Below, one piece after another: positions 9,155 through 17,826 of a stretch of 64,000 nucleotides of DNA. Position 1 is the stretch's first letter, and the number at the start of each line of letters is the position of its first letter. The position numbers were made by a program, and so were the translations under genes. This DNA comes from Vallitalea pronyensis (GTDB lineage Bacteria > Bacillota > Clostridia > Lachnospirales > Vallitaleaceae), in the NCBI RefSeq assembly GCF_018141445.1, contig NZ_CP058649.1, positions 2,375,001 to 2,439,000 of the forward strand, given 5' to 3'. Below the pieces are notes generated by a model. It was not told the DNA's origin. It made no database searches and was given only the letters and a program-made list of their open reading frames with translations.

Positions 9155-9183
9155 TTGACGAATAATCCATAATAATTTATGAT
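9155..9183 (+). promoter_or_regulatory. Candidate sigma-A promoter for fructose-bisphosphate aldolase
   Basis: TTGACG and TATGAT are separated by 17 bases. The start codon at 9317 is about 130 bases downstream, leaving an untranslated leader of roughly 125 bases in which I see no recognised riboswitch. Confidence 0.55.
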
Positions 9184-9316
9184 GTATGTGTAACACTATG
9201 CTATAGTAAAATATTTAACATAAATTAAATAAAGTTTAGGATGTTATCCTAGCATTTTTTACGTACACGGTAGCTAGCCTTTTTTAAGGTTAAAATAAAT
9301 CTAAGGAGTGAATGAA

Positions 9317-10345
9317 ATGCCCGTTGTTAATTATCAAGAATATTGTAAAATGCTAGATAGAGCACTTGAAAATAAGTTTGCTTATCCAGCAGTGAATGTA
9401 GCGTCAATTGAATCAGCTAATGGTGTTTTGGAAGGATTTGCAAAAGCAAAGTCAGACGGTATTATTCAAGTGTCTATCGGAGGAGGAAAACATGTTTCTG
9501 GTAGTCTTGGCGATAGTGCTCTAGGTGCTATTTCTTTAGCCAATCATATCCATACAATGGCTGCAAAATATGATATAAACGTAGCTTTGCATACAGACCA
9601 CTGTACAGCTGGAAACCTCAATACATTCATGAAACCCCTTATTGAAGAGACAAGAAGAAGAAGAGAACAAGGCTTACCTAATCTCTTTAACAGTCATATG
9701 TTTGATGGTTCCGATATTCCTCTTGAGGAAAACATTGCTATATCGAAAGAGTTAATGGCACTATGTGCAGAGAATGAAATCATTCTTGAGGTAGAAGCAG
9801 GTGTTGTTGGTGGTGAAGAAGATGGTGTAAGTAATGAGCATGTATCAAAAGAAAAGCTCTATACAACACCAGAAGATATGCTGATGTTTGAAGAGGCACT
9901 AAAAGACATAGATGGGAAATATATGTTAGCGGCTACATTTGGTAACGTTCATGGTGTGTATAAACCAGGGAATGTTAAGCTTACACCCTCTATTTTAAAA
10001 GAAGGACAAGATGCTTTAAAAGCTAAGTACGGCGACGATGAAAACTATTATCTCGTATTCCATGGTGGTTCTGGTTCCACAAAAGATGAAATTGAAGAAA
10101 CACTCGAGTACGGTACAGTTAAGATGAACATTGATACAGATACCCAATATGCATTCACAAGACCTATTGTCGATCATATGTTTAATCATTATGATGAAGT
10201 ACTGAAGGTTGAGGGCGAGGTTGGTAATAAAAAGGCTTATGATCCACGTGCTTACTTAAAAAAAGCACAAGGAGCTATGGCTCAAAGGGTCATTGAAGCA
10301 TGTGATGTATTACGTTCAAGTGGACAAAGCATGAGTCAAAAATAA
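9317..10345 (+). CDS. fba: Class II fructose-bisphosphate aldolase (long, FbaA-type)
   Basis: A 342-residue zinc aldolase that splits fructose 1,6-bisphosphate into dihydroxyacetone phosphate and glyceraldehyde 3-phosphate in glycolysis. The metal-binding motif HTDHCTAGN is near residue 96, followed by the EVEAGVVGGEEDGV loop and HGGSGSTKDEI. The length and these motifs fit the longer class IIA enzymes (E. coli FbaA, yeast) rather than the shorter roughly 285-residue Bacillus type. The ATG at 9317 is eight bases after AAGGAG; an upstream GTG lies inside that site and is unlikely. It is a single gene with its own promoter and terminator. Confidence 0.93.
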   Translation: MPVVNYQEYCKMLDRALENKFAYPAVNVASIESANGVLEGFAKAKSDGIIQVSIGGGKHVSGSLGDSALGAISLANHIHTMAAKYDINVALHTDHCTAGNLNTFMKPLIEETRRRREQGLPNLFNSHMFDGSDIPLEENIAISKELMALCAENEIILEVEAGVVGGEEDGVSNEHVSKEKLYTTPEDMLMFEEALKDIDGKYMLAATFGNVHGVYKPGNVKLTPSILKEGQDALKAKYGDDENYYLVFHGGSGSTKDEIEETLEYGTVKMNIDTDTQYAFTRPIVDHMFNHYDEVLKVEGEVGNKKAYDPRAYLKKAQGAMAQRVIEACDVLRSSGQSMSQK

Positions 10346-10362
10346 ATAAATTTCCATTAAAT

Positions 10363-10403
10363 AAAAAAGCGAGGTTGCTGTGTATGCAAGCCTCGCTTTT
10401 TTG
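10363..10403 (+). terminator. Rho-independent terminator after fba
   Basis: AAAAAAGCGAGGTTGC pairs with GCAAGCCTCGCTTTTTT around a seven-base loop. It is a strong stem with a T-tract and shortly follows the aldolase stop codon. Confidence 0.93.
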
Positions 10404-10566
10404 TGAATTATTTTAATATGTGAGACTATTTCGTATAAAGTGTTACAAAATGTTGAAACATGTAACTGGAAAAAACTTGTAATTTATATTGTTAGATTAT
10501 ACAATATTATTATGCAATTTATAATTGTACAAAATTAAAAAGGACCAGAGAGGAGAAAAGTTTTAT

Positions 10567-12702
10567 ATGAAGAGTAGAAAGAGAGTATCTATCATTACAG
10601 CATTAACACTCGTATTTGTTTTATGTATTCAAACGTTTACTTATGCCACTGAGGATATTGTAAAAAGGTCGGATGCAGAAGATAAGTATAAATGGGACTT
10701 AACAGAGTTTTATGCAACACGTGCTGATTTTGAGGCGGATATGGATAAATTAGAAAATGAGTACATACCTCAGTTGGCTTCCTTTAAAGGGAAGTTAAAC
10801 ACAGCAGAGGAATTAGCAGCCTATCTAGAAACGGATATAGCAGCGTCTTTAATCTTAGAAAAAGGTTACGTCTATGCCAACTTATCTTTAGATTTAAACC
10901 AAACGGACAGTAATGCGTCTGAAATGTCAGCTATCGCTGGTAGAATCTATAGCGAATATGTACAAGCAATTTCATATGTAGAGCCAGAGTTGCTTGCTCT
11001 TAAGGATGAAACCCTGACAAGCATCCTTAATGATGACGCAATGGCACCATATAAAATGTATCTAGACAAACTTATTAAGAAAAAGGAACATGTATTATCT
11101 GACAAAGAAGAATCTATAATATCGAGTTTTACAGAAGTATTAGATGCTCCAAGAAGCATATTTGATAAGGTATTATATGGGGATTATGTGAAACCTATTA
11201 TTCAAGATGCAGATGGTAAGGATATTGAATTATCATCAGGTGCTTATGGTCACATATTAGATAATTCTCCTGATCGTGACTTAAGAAAAAGAGCTTATGA
11301 AGCCAGATGGAAAAGCTATGACAGTTTTAATAATGTATTGGCAGAAATCTACATGACAGAAGTAAAAGCCAATGTAGCAACAGCAAAAGTAAAAGGTTAC
11401 AACTCTGCTATAGATGCGGCATTATCAAGTGAGTTCATACCCAATACGGTTTATAATCAGTTAGTGGATGCCGTAAATGCTAATCTAGAACCCTTACATC
11501 AATATTACCAAATGAGAAAAGATGCATCTGGTTATGAGGAGTTACACGGTTACGATACGTCCATTCCTCTCGTTGATAATTATAACATGGAGTTTACATA
11601 CGATGAAGCTTGTGACCTCATTGAAAAAGCATTAGCACCACTTGGTGAAAAGTATGTTAACGATTTTAAAGATGGTATTGCTTCACGATGGGTTGACGCT
11701 TTTGAAGATGATAACAAATACACAGGTGGCTATCAATGGGGCGCTTATGGTCTTCATCCATTCATTTTAATGAATTATAACAATTCGTTAGATTCAGTCC
11801 TTACATTAGCACATGAGATGGGTCATGCACTGAACTCCAAGTATTCTGACGCGGAGCAGAACTTTGTTAATGCTTCCTACCCAATCTTTACGGCTGAGGT
11901 AGCTTCTATTACCAATGAATTTCTTGTGATGGATTATTTAATCAACCATGCAAAAGATGATAAAGAAAAGTTATTCTTATTAAACAAACAAATTGAAAAT
12001 ATTCGTGGTACCATGTATGTGCAAGTGATGTTCTCAGAATTTGAGAAAACCATCCATGAAAAAGTAGAAGCAGGAGAACCTGTTTCCAAAGATACTCTTA
12101 ATAACCTATGGCTAGAGCTTCTAAAGAAATATTTTGGTGAAGCTTATATCACCGATGATATTGCCAAGATTGGTTGGTCAAGAATACCTCATTTCTATAT
12201 GAATTTTTATGTATATAAATATGCAACATCCATGGCAGCAGCTTATCAAATTGTGAATGACATTACATCGGAAAAAGAAGGAAGTGTTGAGCAATATCTG
12301 GACTTCCTAGCCGCTGGAGGATCAGATTATCCACTAGAAGTCTTAAAAGCTACAGGTGTTGATATGACTTCGTCTAAACCAGTTGATGCAACGCTATCCT
12401 ATTTTAATGGTCTTGTAGAGGACATGGATGGTTTGCTTAAAAAAGTCAATGCTGATAAACCAGCAGTAGAACCTGTTAAAGAGGTAACAGTAGAAGATAA
12501 ACCCGTTGAAGAGACATCCGTTGATAATGAACCTGTAAAAAAACCTGGAAAAGTAAAAACATATATTGTTAAGGCCAATGATGTACTTTGGAAAATTGCT
12601 GAAAAATTCAGCACAACATGGGAAAAAATTGCAGAGTTAAATGAACTCAAAGATCCAAATACAATCCATGAAGGTATGGAGTTAGTTGTTCCAAGTAACT
12701 AA
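10567..12702 (+). CDS. Secreted oligoendopeptidase F (M3B) with C-terminal LysM domain
   Basis: A 711-residue zinc metallopeptidase. Residues 1-28 form a Sec signal peptide (KSRKR, hydrophobic core, then TYATE). The M3B catalytic domain fills about residues 45-610 with the zinc motif HEMGH in TLAHEMGHALNS and a downstream glutamate in FTAEVASITNE. A Lys/Glu/Pro-rich linker leads to one LysM domain (about residues 660-709, YIVKANDVLWKIAEKF). Most PepF enzymes are cytosolic peptide-degrading proteins of about 600 residues; export and wall anchoring by LysM are unusual and suggest extracellular peptide processing. The ATG at 10567 follows GAGAGGAG; an in-frame TTG at 10525 would spoil the signal peptide. 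Confidence 0.92.
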   Translation: MKSRKRVSIITALTLVFVLCIQTFTYATEDIVKRSDAEDKYKWDLTEFYATRADFEADMDKLENEYIPQLASFKGKLNTAEELAAYLETDIAASLILEKGYVYANLSLDLNQTDSNASEMSAIAGRIYSEYVQAISYVEPELLALKDETLTSILNDDAMAPYKMYLDKLIKKKEHVLSDKEESIISSFTEVLDAPRSIFDKVLYGDYVKPIIQDADGKDIELSSGAYGHILDNSPDRDLRKRAYEARWKSYDSFNNVLAEIYMTEVKANVATAKVKGYNSAIDAALSSEFIPNTVYNQLVDAVNANLEPLHQYYQMRKDASGYEELHGYDTSIPLVDNYNMEFTYDEACDLIEKALAPLGEKYVNDFKDGIASRWVDAFEDDNKYTGGYQWGAYGLHPFILMNYNNSLDSVLTLAHEMGHALNSKYSDAEQNFVNASYPIFTAEVASITNEFLVMDYLINHAKDDKEKLFLLNKQIENIRGTMYVQVMFSEFEKTIHEKVEAGEPVSKDTLNNLWLELLKKYFGEAYITDDIAKIGWSRIPHFYMNFYVYKYATSMAAAYQIVNDITSEKEGSVEQYLDFLAAGGSDYPLEVLKATGVDMTSSKPVDATLSYFNGLVEDMDGLLKKVNADKPAVEPVKEVTVEDKPVEETSVDNEPVKKPGKVKTYIVKANDVLWKIAEKFSTTWEKIAELNELKDPNTIHEGMELVVPSN

Positions 12703-12714
12703 GTAACATGCAGG

Positions 12715-12778
12715 GAGGGGACTATCTTATAAAACGCTGTCTGAGACAGGTGTTTTATAAGAAGTCCCTTTTTTTTGG
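12715..12778 (+). terminator. Rho-independent terminator after the peptidase gene
   Basis: A long stem is made of GGGGACT/AGTCCC, TTATAAAAC/GTTTTATAA and an inner CTGTC/GACAG, followed by eight or more T residues. Confidence 0.93.
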
Positions 12779-12891
12779 GCTTATATATAAATCCGACTAA
12801 CATGAAAACCTGGCTGGTGTATTTTTCTTTATGTTGAATTACATTTATGGTAAAATATAGAGGTATGAATTTTAATAAGAGGAGTGATAAG

Positions 12892-13692
12892 ATGAGTATA
12901 GCACATGAAATTGAGTATAAGATTCACGGTGATGATATGCAATTAGTTGAGGTTGAACTTGATCCACAAGAAAGTGTCGTAGCGGAAGCAGGGGCTATGA
13001 CATATATGGAGCAAGGTATAGAAATGGAAACTATCTTTGGTGATGGCAGTTCAAATCAACAAAGTGGGTTTATGGGGAAATTATTTGGTGCTGGTAAGCG
13101 TGTTTTAACAGGTGAAAGTCTATTTATGACCGTATTTACCAATGCATGGAATGAGAAGAAACACGTTGCTTTTGGTGCACCTTATCCAGGTAAAATCATT
13201 CCATTAGACCTTACCCAGTACCAAGGGAAAATTATTTGTCAAAAAGATGCATTTTTATGTGCTGCAAAAGGTGTATCCATTGGCATTGAGTTTCAAAAGA
13301 AACTTGGTGTGGGCTTCTTTGGTGGTGAAGGATTCATTATGCAGAAGCTAGAAGGGGACGGCTTAGCCTTTGCACATGCTGGCGGAACAATCGTAGAACG
13401 GGAATTGCTTCCAGGGGAAACATTAAAAGTGGATACAGGTTGCCTTGTAGCGCTAACACGAGATGTCCAATATGAAATAGAATATGTGGGTAAAATAAAA
13501 ACTGCTTTTTTTGGTGGTGAAGGCTTATTTTTCGCTACAGTGACAGGACCAGGAAAAGTATGGCTTCAATCCTTACCCTTTAGCCGGTTGGCAGAACGTG
13601 TAGTAGGATCCATGCGCGGCATGCCAGGGAGCAGTTCAAAAGGTGAAGGCAGTATTCTTGGGGGATTAGGTAATCTCTTTGATGGTGATTAG
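12892..13692 (+). CDS. AIM24 / TIGR00266 family protein
   Basis: A 266-residue protein of the AIM24 family, recognised from the opening [18 protein letters not shown], the EAGAMTYM segment, the glycine-rich [15 protein letters not shown] motif and the later [10 protein letters not shown] repeat. The fold is a beta-barrel/helix of repeated tubby-like units. The bacterial function is unknown; the yeast namesake is mitochondrial. The ATG at 12892 follows AGAGGAG with normal spacing, so the in-frame ATG at 12847 is unlikely. The Ser/Gly-rich C-terminus lacks a membrane segment. The gene is monocistronic, with a terminator starting about 30 bases after the stop. Confidence 0.9.
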   Translation: MSIAHEIEYKIHGDDMQLVEVELDPQESVVAEAGAMTYMEQGIEMETIFGDGSSNQQSGFMGKLFGAGKRVLTGESLFMTVFTNAWNEKKHVAFGAPYPGKIIPLDLTQYQGKIICQKDAFLCAAKGVSIGIEFQKKLGVGFFGGEGFIMQKLEGDGLAFAHAGGTIVERELLPGETLKVDTGCLVALTRDVQYEIEYVGKIKTAFFGGEGLFFATVTGPGKVWLQSLPFSRLAERVVGSMRGMPGSSSKGEGSILGGLGNLFDGD

Positions 13693-13723
13693 ACAATTTA
13701 TCTAGATGTTGTCCATAATAATA

Positions 13724-13766
13724 AGGGAGTTAACCGTTGCATGGATGGAATGGCTGACTCTCTTTT
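13724..13766 (+). terminator. Probable rho-independent terminator
   Basis: AGGGAGTTAACC can pair with GGCTGACTCTCT, allowing G-U pairs, around a 16-base loop, followed by TTTT. It is weaker than the other terminators here. Confidence 0.6.
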
Positions 13767-13871
13767 GTAAAAAATGGTTATCTATGAGTCATTGTACCTA
13801 ATGGTAAACTATAAACACGTCGATATAATAAGGGATAAAGTAATAAACTTAGGAAGTAAAAGGGTGGTTAT

Positions 13872-14666
13872 ATGCATATAAGTATGAACAATAATACCAG
13901 TGTGGTGGGCCTAGGAAATGATATGCTTCAAAAACAAGAGAAGCAAGAGACATACATAGGTAAATTACAGAAACAGATGATGGGTTTAGAGAAGCAAATT
14001 GCTGATGTAAGAGAGAATGACCAGTTATCAAGTGAGGAAAAAAAGAGTAGACTGAAACAACTAGAAGAGCAAAAACAAGAAATAATGATTAAAATTCAAG
14101 AAGAACAGATACAAGAAAAGATGCGAGAAACAGAGAAGAAAATAGAAGAGGCGGAAGAAAGAGCTGAAAAGCAAAAAGAATTGGAGCAAACCCCCGCCAC
14201 GCCTTTAGATGAAATAAAAGCAGAACTTGGTATACATGATATGCCAACAAAACATATGATGAAAGCGTCAAAAGCTTTATCAACAGCACAACATAAATTA
14301 AATATTTCGAGGCAATTAAAACAGGAAGCGAAAATTCTTGAGAAAGAGTACGAGACAGATATGGGACGAGGCCAATCTGTAACCCATGATGATTACCGAC
14401 TTCAAAAATCCATCAAACGTAGAACCAAAGCAGAGCTTGCTGAAGATGAGGCATATGAAGCATTAGGTAAGGCAAACAAATGGGTTAAAAAAGCTATAGA
14501 AGAGATCGAGAAGGATAAAAAAGAAGTGAGTGATACCAAGGAAGATACGGAAGATAAGGAAAAGAAAGCAGATAAAAAGATAGAGGGTCATCTCCTTCAA
14601 GAAGAAAGTTTAGACAAACAAAACAAAAGTCAACCTGTTGGCACTTATGTGGATGTACGTCTATAA
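13872..14666 (+). CDS. Coiled-coil protein, FlxA-like
   Basis: A 264-residue, highly charged protein without signal peptide or membrane segment. Residues 20-110 are almost continuous coiled coil rich in Glu, Lys and Gln (for example KLQKQMMGLEKQIADV), a pattern like the short FlxA-like proteins of clostridia. The C-terminal half is also Lys/Glu-rich, with a less regular middle (DEIKAELGIHDMPT) and a charged tail. Nothing in the neighbourhood points to a function. The start at 13872 follows AGGGTGG. The FlxA likeness rests on composition and the N-terminal segment only. Confidence 0.75.
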   Translation: MHISMNNNTSVVGLGNDMLQKQEKQETYIGKLQKQMMGLEKQIADVRENDQLSSEEKKSRLKQLEEQKQEIMIKIQEEQIQEKMRETEKKIEEAEERAEKQKELEQTPATPLDEIKAELGIHDMPTKHMMKASKALSTAQHKLNISRQLKQEAKILEKEYETDMGRGQSVTHDDYRLQKSIKRRTKAELAEDEAYEALGKANKWVKKAIEEIEKDKKEVSDTKEDTEDKEKKADKKIEGHLLQEESLDKQNKSQPVGTYVDVRL

Positions 14667-14683
14667 AATAATATACACCATCG

Positions 14684-14714
14684 TAAAGGGTTTCCATAGC
14701 ATGGAAACCCTTTA
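14684..14714 (+). terminator. Terminator hairpin after the coiled-coil gene
   Basis: TAAAGGGTTTCCAT and ATGGAAACCCTTTA pair perfectly around AGC. The T-rich stretch after it is short. Confidence 0.8.
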
Positions 14715-14899
14715 TTTTAAGGGGGTTGTATGATACGTTTATTTTGTGGAACCGTATGATGATGGTTCACAATGGATGAACATGCCAGATGGACTTTTAA
14801 CCAGAATGACTTTAATTCATGCTGAGTTTTTGTTATAATAAGTAGAAAGTTGTAATGTAAAGGTACATTCATGTTTACAATAGATTAGGGGGAAAATAA

Positions 14900-16018
14900 A
14901 TGCCACCATTAAGCTTACTGATAAAACCAGCGTCAGGGAATTGTAACCTGAGATGTAAATATTGTTTTTATTATGATGTGATTCATAAGCGAGAAGTACC
15001 AAGCTATGGCATGATGTCCGAAGAAACGCTAGAAACGTTAGTTAAAAAAGCTTTTGAATATGCAGAGGGCAGCGTTACTTTTGCTTTTCAAGGGGGAGAG
15101 CCTACTTTAGCCTCACTGGATTTTTTTAAGCAATTTATAGCCTTCCAAGAAAAATATAACACCAATAACATAAAGATTAATAACGCCTTACAAACAAATG
15201 GTATGGTGATAGATGATGCCTGGGCTGAATTCTTTTATGATAACCAATTCCTTATTGGGTTATCCTTAGATGGACACAAAGATATACACAACTATTATCG
15301 CATTGATGCCAAAGGCGAAGGCAGCTTCAATCGTATCATGAAAACATGCAAAATCTTTGATAAGCACAAAGTCATGTACAATATACTTTGTGTAGTCAAT
15401 AAGCATGTAGCAAAACATCCAAGCAAAGTTTATAATTTTTTTAGAAAGCAAGGCTTTGAATTTTTACAGTTTATTCCGTGTTTGGATGAATTGGATCAAG
15501 AACCAGGACAAAATCAATACTCTTTAACACCGGATGGTTATGAACATTTTTTGAAAACTATATTTGATCTATGGTATGCTGACTTTATGAATGGTAAGGG
15601 TGTTAGTATACGTATGTTTGATAATATTTTACAGATGATATTAGGGTATCCGCCTGAGAGCTGTGACATGAATGGTCACTGTTCGGTGAATGCAGTTGTT
15701 GAAGCTGATGGTTCAATCTATCCATGTGACTTCTATGTCATCGATAAGTGGAAACTAGGTAATATTATGCAATCCGATCTTAACACCATATTAAGATGTG
15801 ATCTAGCAAAAGAATTTGTACAAGAATCCGTTAACACAGACCCCCAGTGTCGTACTTGTGAATTTTATCGCATATGTCGAAGTGGTTGTAAAAGACATAA
15901 AGAACCAAAAGTTAATGGTCAATACAGCAGGAATTACTTCTGTGATGCGTATAAGCGTTTTTATGGTTATACATTACCACGGTTTATGGAAGTAGCAAGA
16001 AAAGTAAGTGCTCGCTAA
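14900..16018 (+). CDS. Anaerobic sulfatase-maturating enzyme (radical SAM/SPASM)
   Basis: This 372-residue radical SAM enzyme converts the active-site Cys or Ser of a sulfatase to formylglycine without oxygen. The radical SAM motif CNLRCKYC is at about residues 16-23, followed by the GGEPT SAM-binding motif. The C-terminal SPASM region has auxiliary-cluster cysteines in CDFYVIDKW, CRTCEFYRICRSGC and a later Cys. The opening MPPLSLLIKPASGNC, the overall length and the CDFYVIDKWKLGNI block agree closely with the clostridial enzyme studied from C. perfringens, as I remember it. AGGGGG precedes the ATG. No sulfatase gene lies in this window, so the substrate is encoded elsewhere. Confidence 0.9.
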   Translation: MPPLSLLIKPASGNCNLRCKYCFYYDVIHKREVPSYGMMSEETLETLVKKAFEYAEGSVTFAFQGGEPTLASLDFFKQFIAFQEKYNTNNIKINNALQTNGMVIDDAWAEFFYDNQFLIGLSLDGHKDIHNYYRIDAKGEGSFNRIMKTCKIFDKHKVMYNILCVVNKHVAKHPSKVYNFFRKQGFEFLQFIPCLDELDQEPGQNQYSLTPDGYEHFLKTIFDLWYADFMNGKGVSIRMFDNILQMILGYPPESCDMNGHCSVNAVVEADGSIYPCDFYVIDKWKLGNIMQSDLNTILRCDLAKEFVQESVNTDPQCRTCEFYRICRSGCKRHKEPKVNGQYSRNYFCDAYKRFYGYTLPRFMEVARKVSAR

Positions 16019-16043
16019 TGATGATAATGATAATAATGATGAT

Positions 16044-16073
16044 AAATGTGCTGTCCTAAGGGGCAGCACATTT
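16044..16073 (+). terminator. Terminator-like hairpin after the maturase gene
   Basis: AAATGTGCTG pairs with CAGCACATTT around a ten-base loop. The T-tract is poor (TTTGTC), so its efficiency is uncertain. Confidence 0.6.
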
Positions 16074-16172
16074 GTCATAAGAAGAGATATTATGGTAATA
16101 TCTAACGGTTCATGTGCATAAACCCTATTACTATGATGTCTGATAATGGTAAAAAATGGATACGAAATCGTA

Positions 16173-16571
16173 TCATTTAGGGCGAAAATTACCTATATTT
16201 GGTTTCGCTGGATTTAATTCCTTTTGTAAAGAATAAGCATGAATACCCGCTTCCACAAGTTTTAATTCGATCATACCTTCTATTTTAGTCTGTTCATTTT
16301 TATCCAGTTGGCGTAATTGTTTAATAATTTGTATTTCTCTCTCTGTTAATCCATTTGGATGAATGTATTCGCTACCATTCAATAACCAATCTAGTGAAAT
16401 GTGAAAATAATTGGCAAGCGCTTTCAAAACATCAATTTTAGGTTCTCTTTTATCTTTTTCGTATTTGCTCAAATTTTCGAAACCCAATTCATCCATCAAT
16501 CTTCTTTGACTCAATCCGCATTTAGTTCGTAAATATGAAATTCTTTGACCTAATGTTTCTAAGTTATTCAT
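16173..16571 (-). CDS. XRE-family transcriptional regulator
   Basis: A 132-residue repressor-like protein. The N-terminal helix-turn-helix (about residues 5-62) has LGQRISYLRTKCGLSQRRLMDELG and the SKYEKDKREPKIDVLKALANYF pattern of the Cro/C1 family. The remaining 65 residues are helical (NEQTKIEGMIELKL) and may serve in dimerisation. The start at 16571 is preceded by AGGAGG. It is divergent from the small XRE gene at 16972 across 400 bases of AT-rich DNA, an arrangement like a phage or element control region, but no phage structural genes are nearby. Confidence 0.88.
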   Translation of the reverse strand: MNNLETLGQRISYLRTKCGLSQRRLMDELGFENLSKYEKDKREPKIDVLKALANYFHISLDWLLNGSEYIHPNGLTEREIQIIKQLRQLDKNEQTKIEGMIELKLVEAGIHAYSLQKELNPAKPNIGNFRPK

Positions 16572-16971
16572 GGGTATAACCTCCTAATGGTAGTGATATG
16601 CTCATAAATGCAGTATTAAGGTGTTTTTCATGGAGTCCAATAGGACAACAATCTATTGACATAGAGTCAAAATGACCTTATAATGTTTATAAGATAAGAA
16701 TTCACATCATAATTTTATCATATTTTATTTCAAAAATATAATATATATTTTATGGAAATGCATTAAACATACATATTTTGTATTATGTTGAAAATATATC
16801 CTATTGAAATATTTTGGTGTATAAGTTTATTGTTTTATTAACAGTGTAATAGCTACTATTAATTCAATAATTCAATTAATATCATATTTTTCAGAATAAA
16901 ATAGCTTGAACGGTGCAATTTCCTCGATAATGGTTAACAACTAGAATGACCAAAAAAGGGGGCAATAAATA
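16572..16971. other. AT-rich divergent intergenic region between two XRE genes
   Basis: There are 400 bases without a gene, very AT-rich in 16690-16900. It must hold the two divergent promoters and probably operators for one or both regulators. I could not single out a convincing -35/-10 pair or a repeated operator by eye. Confidence 0.5.
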
Positions 16972-17211
16972 ATGACTAACAAGACAGATATTCCATTCTT
17001 TGGCATAATCGTTAAAAAACGTTTAATAGAGTTGGATATGACTCAAAGGGAGCTTGCTAGATCGATTGGTGTGAATGAAAATTATCTTACAGACATATTA
17101 AAGGGGAGACGGTCTGGAAAAAAATATAAAGAAGCTATATTAGAGACTTTAGAAATAGATAGCACGGATGGGAAAACTAGTTTTCTGACAAAATCATATA
17201 TACAAAAGTAA
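16972..17211 (+). CDS. Small XRE-type DNA-binding protein
   Basis: A 79-residue protein that is almost entirely a Cro/C1 helix-turn-helix: IVKKRLIELDMTQRELARSIG, then VNENYLTDILKGRR as recognition helix. The spacer GGGGGC lies upstream of the ATG. It is followed 10 bases later by the zinc-ribbon gene, so the two form a small operon. Function beyond DNA binding is unknown. Such short XRE proteins are common in clostridial prophages and integrative elements. Confidence 0.8.
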   Translation: MTNKTDIPFFGIIVKKRLIELDMTQRELARSIGVNENYLTDILKGRRSGKKYKEAILETLEIDSTDGKTSFLTKSYIQK

Positions 17212-17221
17212 GGTGATTAGA

Positions 17222-17419
17222 ATGTATTACAAGTGTAGAGTTTTTTGTGAGCGAATTATAGGTTTCAAAGACAGAGAACGTTATATTAAACAGAGAAGAG
17301 AAAACAACAAAATATGTGTTATCTGCCATAGTATTATGGACAAAGAAGGTGCCTACTGCAAAGCATGTCTAAGAAAAATCTGTGATAAAGATAAAAGACG
17401 AAGTCATTCTGAAGAATAG
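17222..17419 (+). CDS. Small four-cysteine (zinc-ribbon-like) protein
   Basis: A 65-residue basic protein. Two CxxC pairs, CVIC and CKAC, sit 15 residues apart in the C-terminal half (CVICHSIMDKEGAYCKAC), as in a treble-clef or zinc ribbon. The rest is rich in Arg and Lys, so nucleic acid binding is plausible. The ATG at 17222 follows AAGGTG; an in-frame GTG at 17213 lies inside that site. It ends 16 bases before the convergent cotJC fragment. I do not recognise a named family. Confidence 0.6.
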   Translation: MYYKCRVFCERIIGFKDRERYIKQRRENNKICVICHSIMDKEGAYCKACLRKICDKDKRRSHSEE

Positions 17420-17435
17420 GCTTCGTCTTTCTATA

Positions 17436-17825
17436 TTAATAATACTTTTTACTGTTCATCTTACGTTGCACATCATCTAAAGCTTCTCCAAAACGTTGGA
17501 AGTGAATGACTTCTCTTTGACGTAAGAATTTTAGCGGCTCAATGAGATCAGGATCATCTGTTAATGCCATTAGATGTTCATATGTAGCTCGCGCTTTTTG
17601 CTCTGCTGCTAAATCTTCTACTAAGTCAGCTACAGGGTCACCTAATGCACCAATACCTTGTACTGTAAAGGGTATACCACTGGCATCTGTTGGGAATAAA
17701 GCATGGTCATGTTGGGCATAGTGAGGAGCCAAACCTGCATCTTTTATTTCTTGGATACTTGCACCTTTTAACAACTGATAAATCATAGCAGATATCATTT
17801 CTACATGAGCAAGTTCCTCTGTACC
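17436..17825 (-). CDS. cotJC: CotJC manganese-catalase-like coat protein, C-terminal segment (split gene)
   Basis: This is the C-terminal two-thirds of cotJC, a spore coat protein of the manganese catalase family. Translated from the repeat at 17814-17826 it reads GTEELAHVEMI and runs to the usual end NSKKYY. It includes DLAAEQKARATYEHL and FLREREV-like FLRQREVIHFQRFG, which supply metal ligands. It has no start of its own; the first Met at 17798 lacks a ribosome binding site. The missing N-terminus is at 20935-21156, beyond the 3.1-kb element. Joining at the 13-bp repeat gives 65 + 5 + 120 = 190 codons in one frame, the normal CotJC length. In the unexcised state the enzyme cannot be made. 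Confidence 0.93.
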   Translation of the reverse strand, partial: GTEELAHVEMISAMIYQLLKGASIQEIKDAGLAPHYAQHDHALFPTDASGIPFTVQGIGALGDPVADLVEDLAAEQKARATYEHLMALTDDPDLIEPLKFLRQREVIHFQRFGEALDDVQRKMNSKKYY

Positions 17826-17826
17826 A
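17814..17826. repeat. 13-bp direct repeat, left attachment site of the cotJC element
   Basis: TTCCTCTGTACCA (plus strand), identical to 20962-20974. On the coding strand it encodes the GTEE of CotJC. Immediately inside the element lies TCAT then GTTAT (17831-17835), the right half of the dyad that the excised circle would contain. The recombinase stop codon begins at the very next base, 17827-17829. Confidence 0.92.

Noticed and set aside
16173-17419. XRE/zinc-ribbon genes as part of the cotJC element
   Set aside because: The 13-bp repeat that restores cotJC lies at 17814-17826, so these genes are outside the excisable segment.
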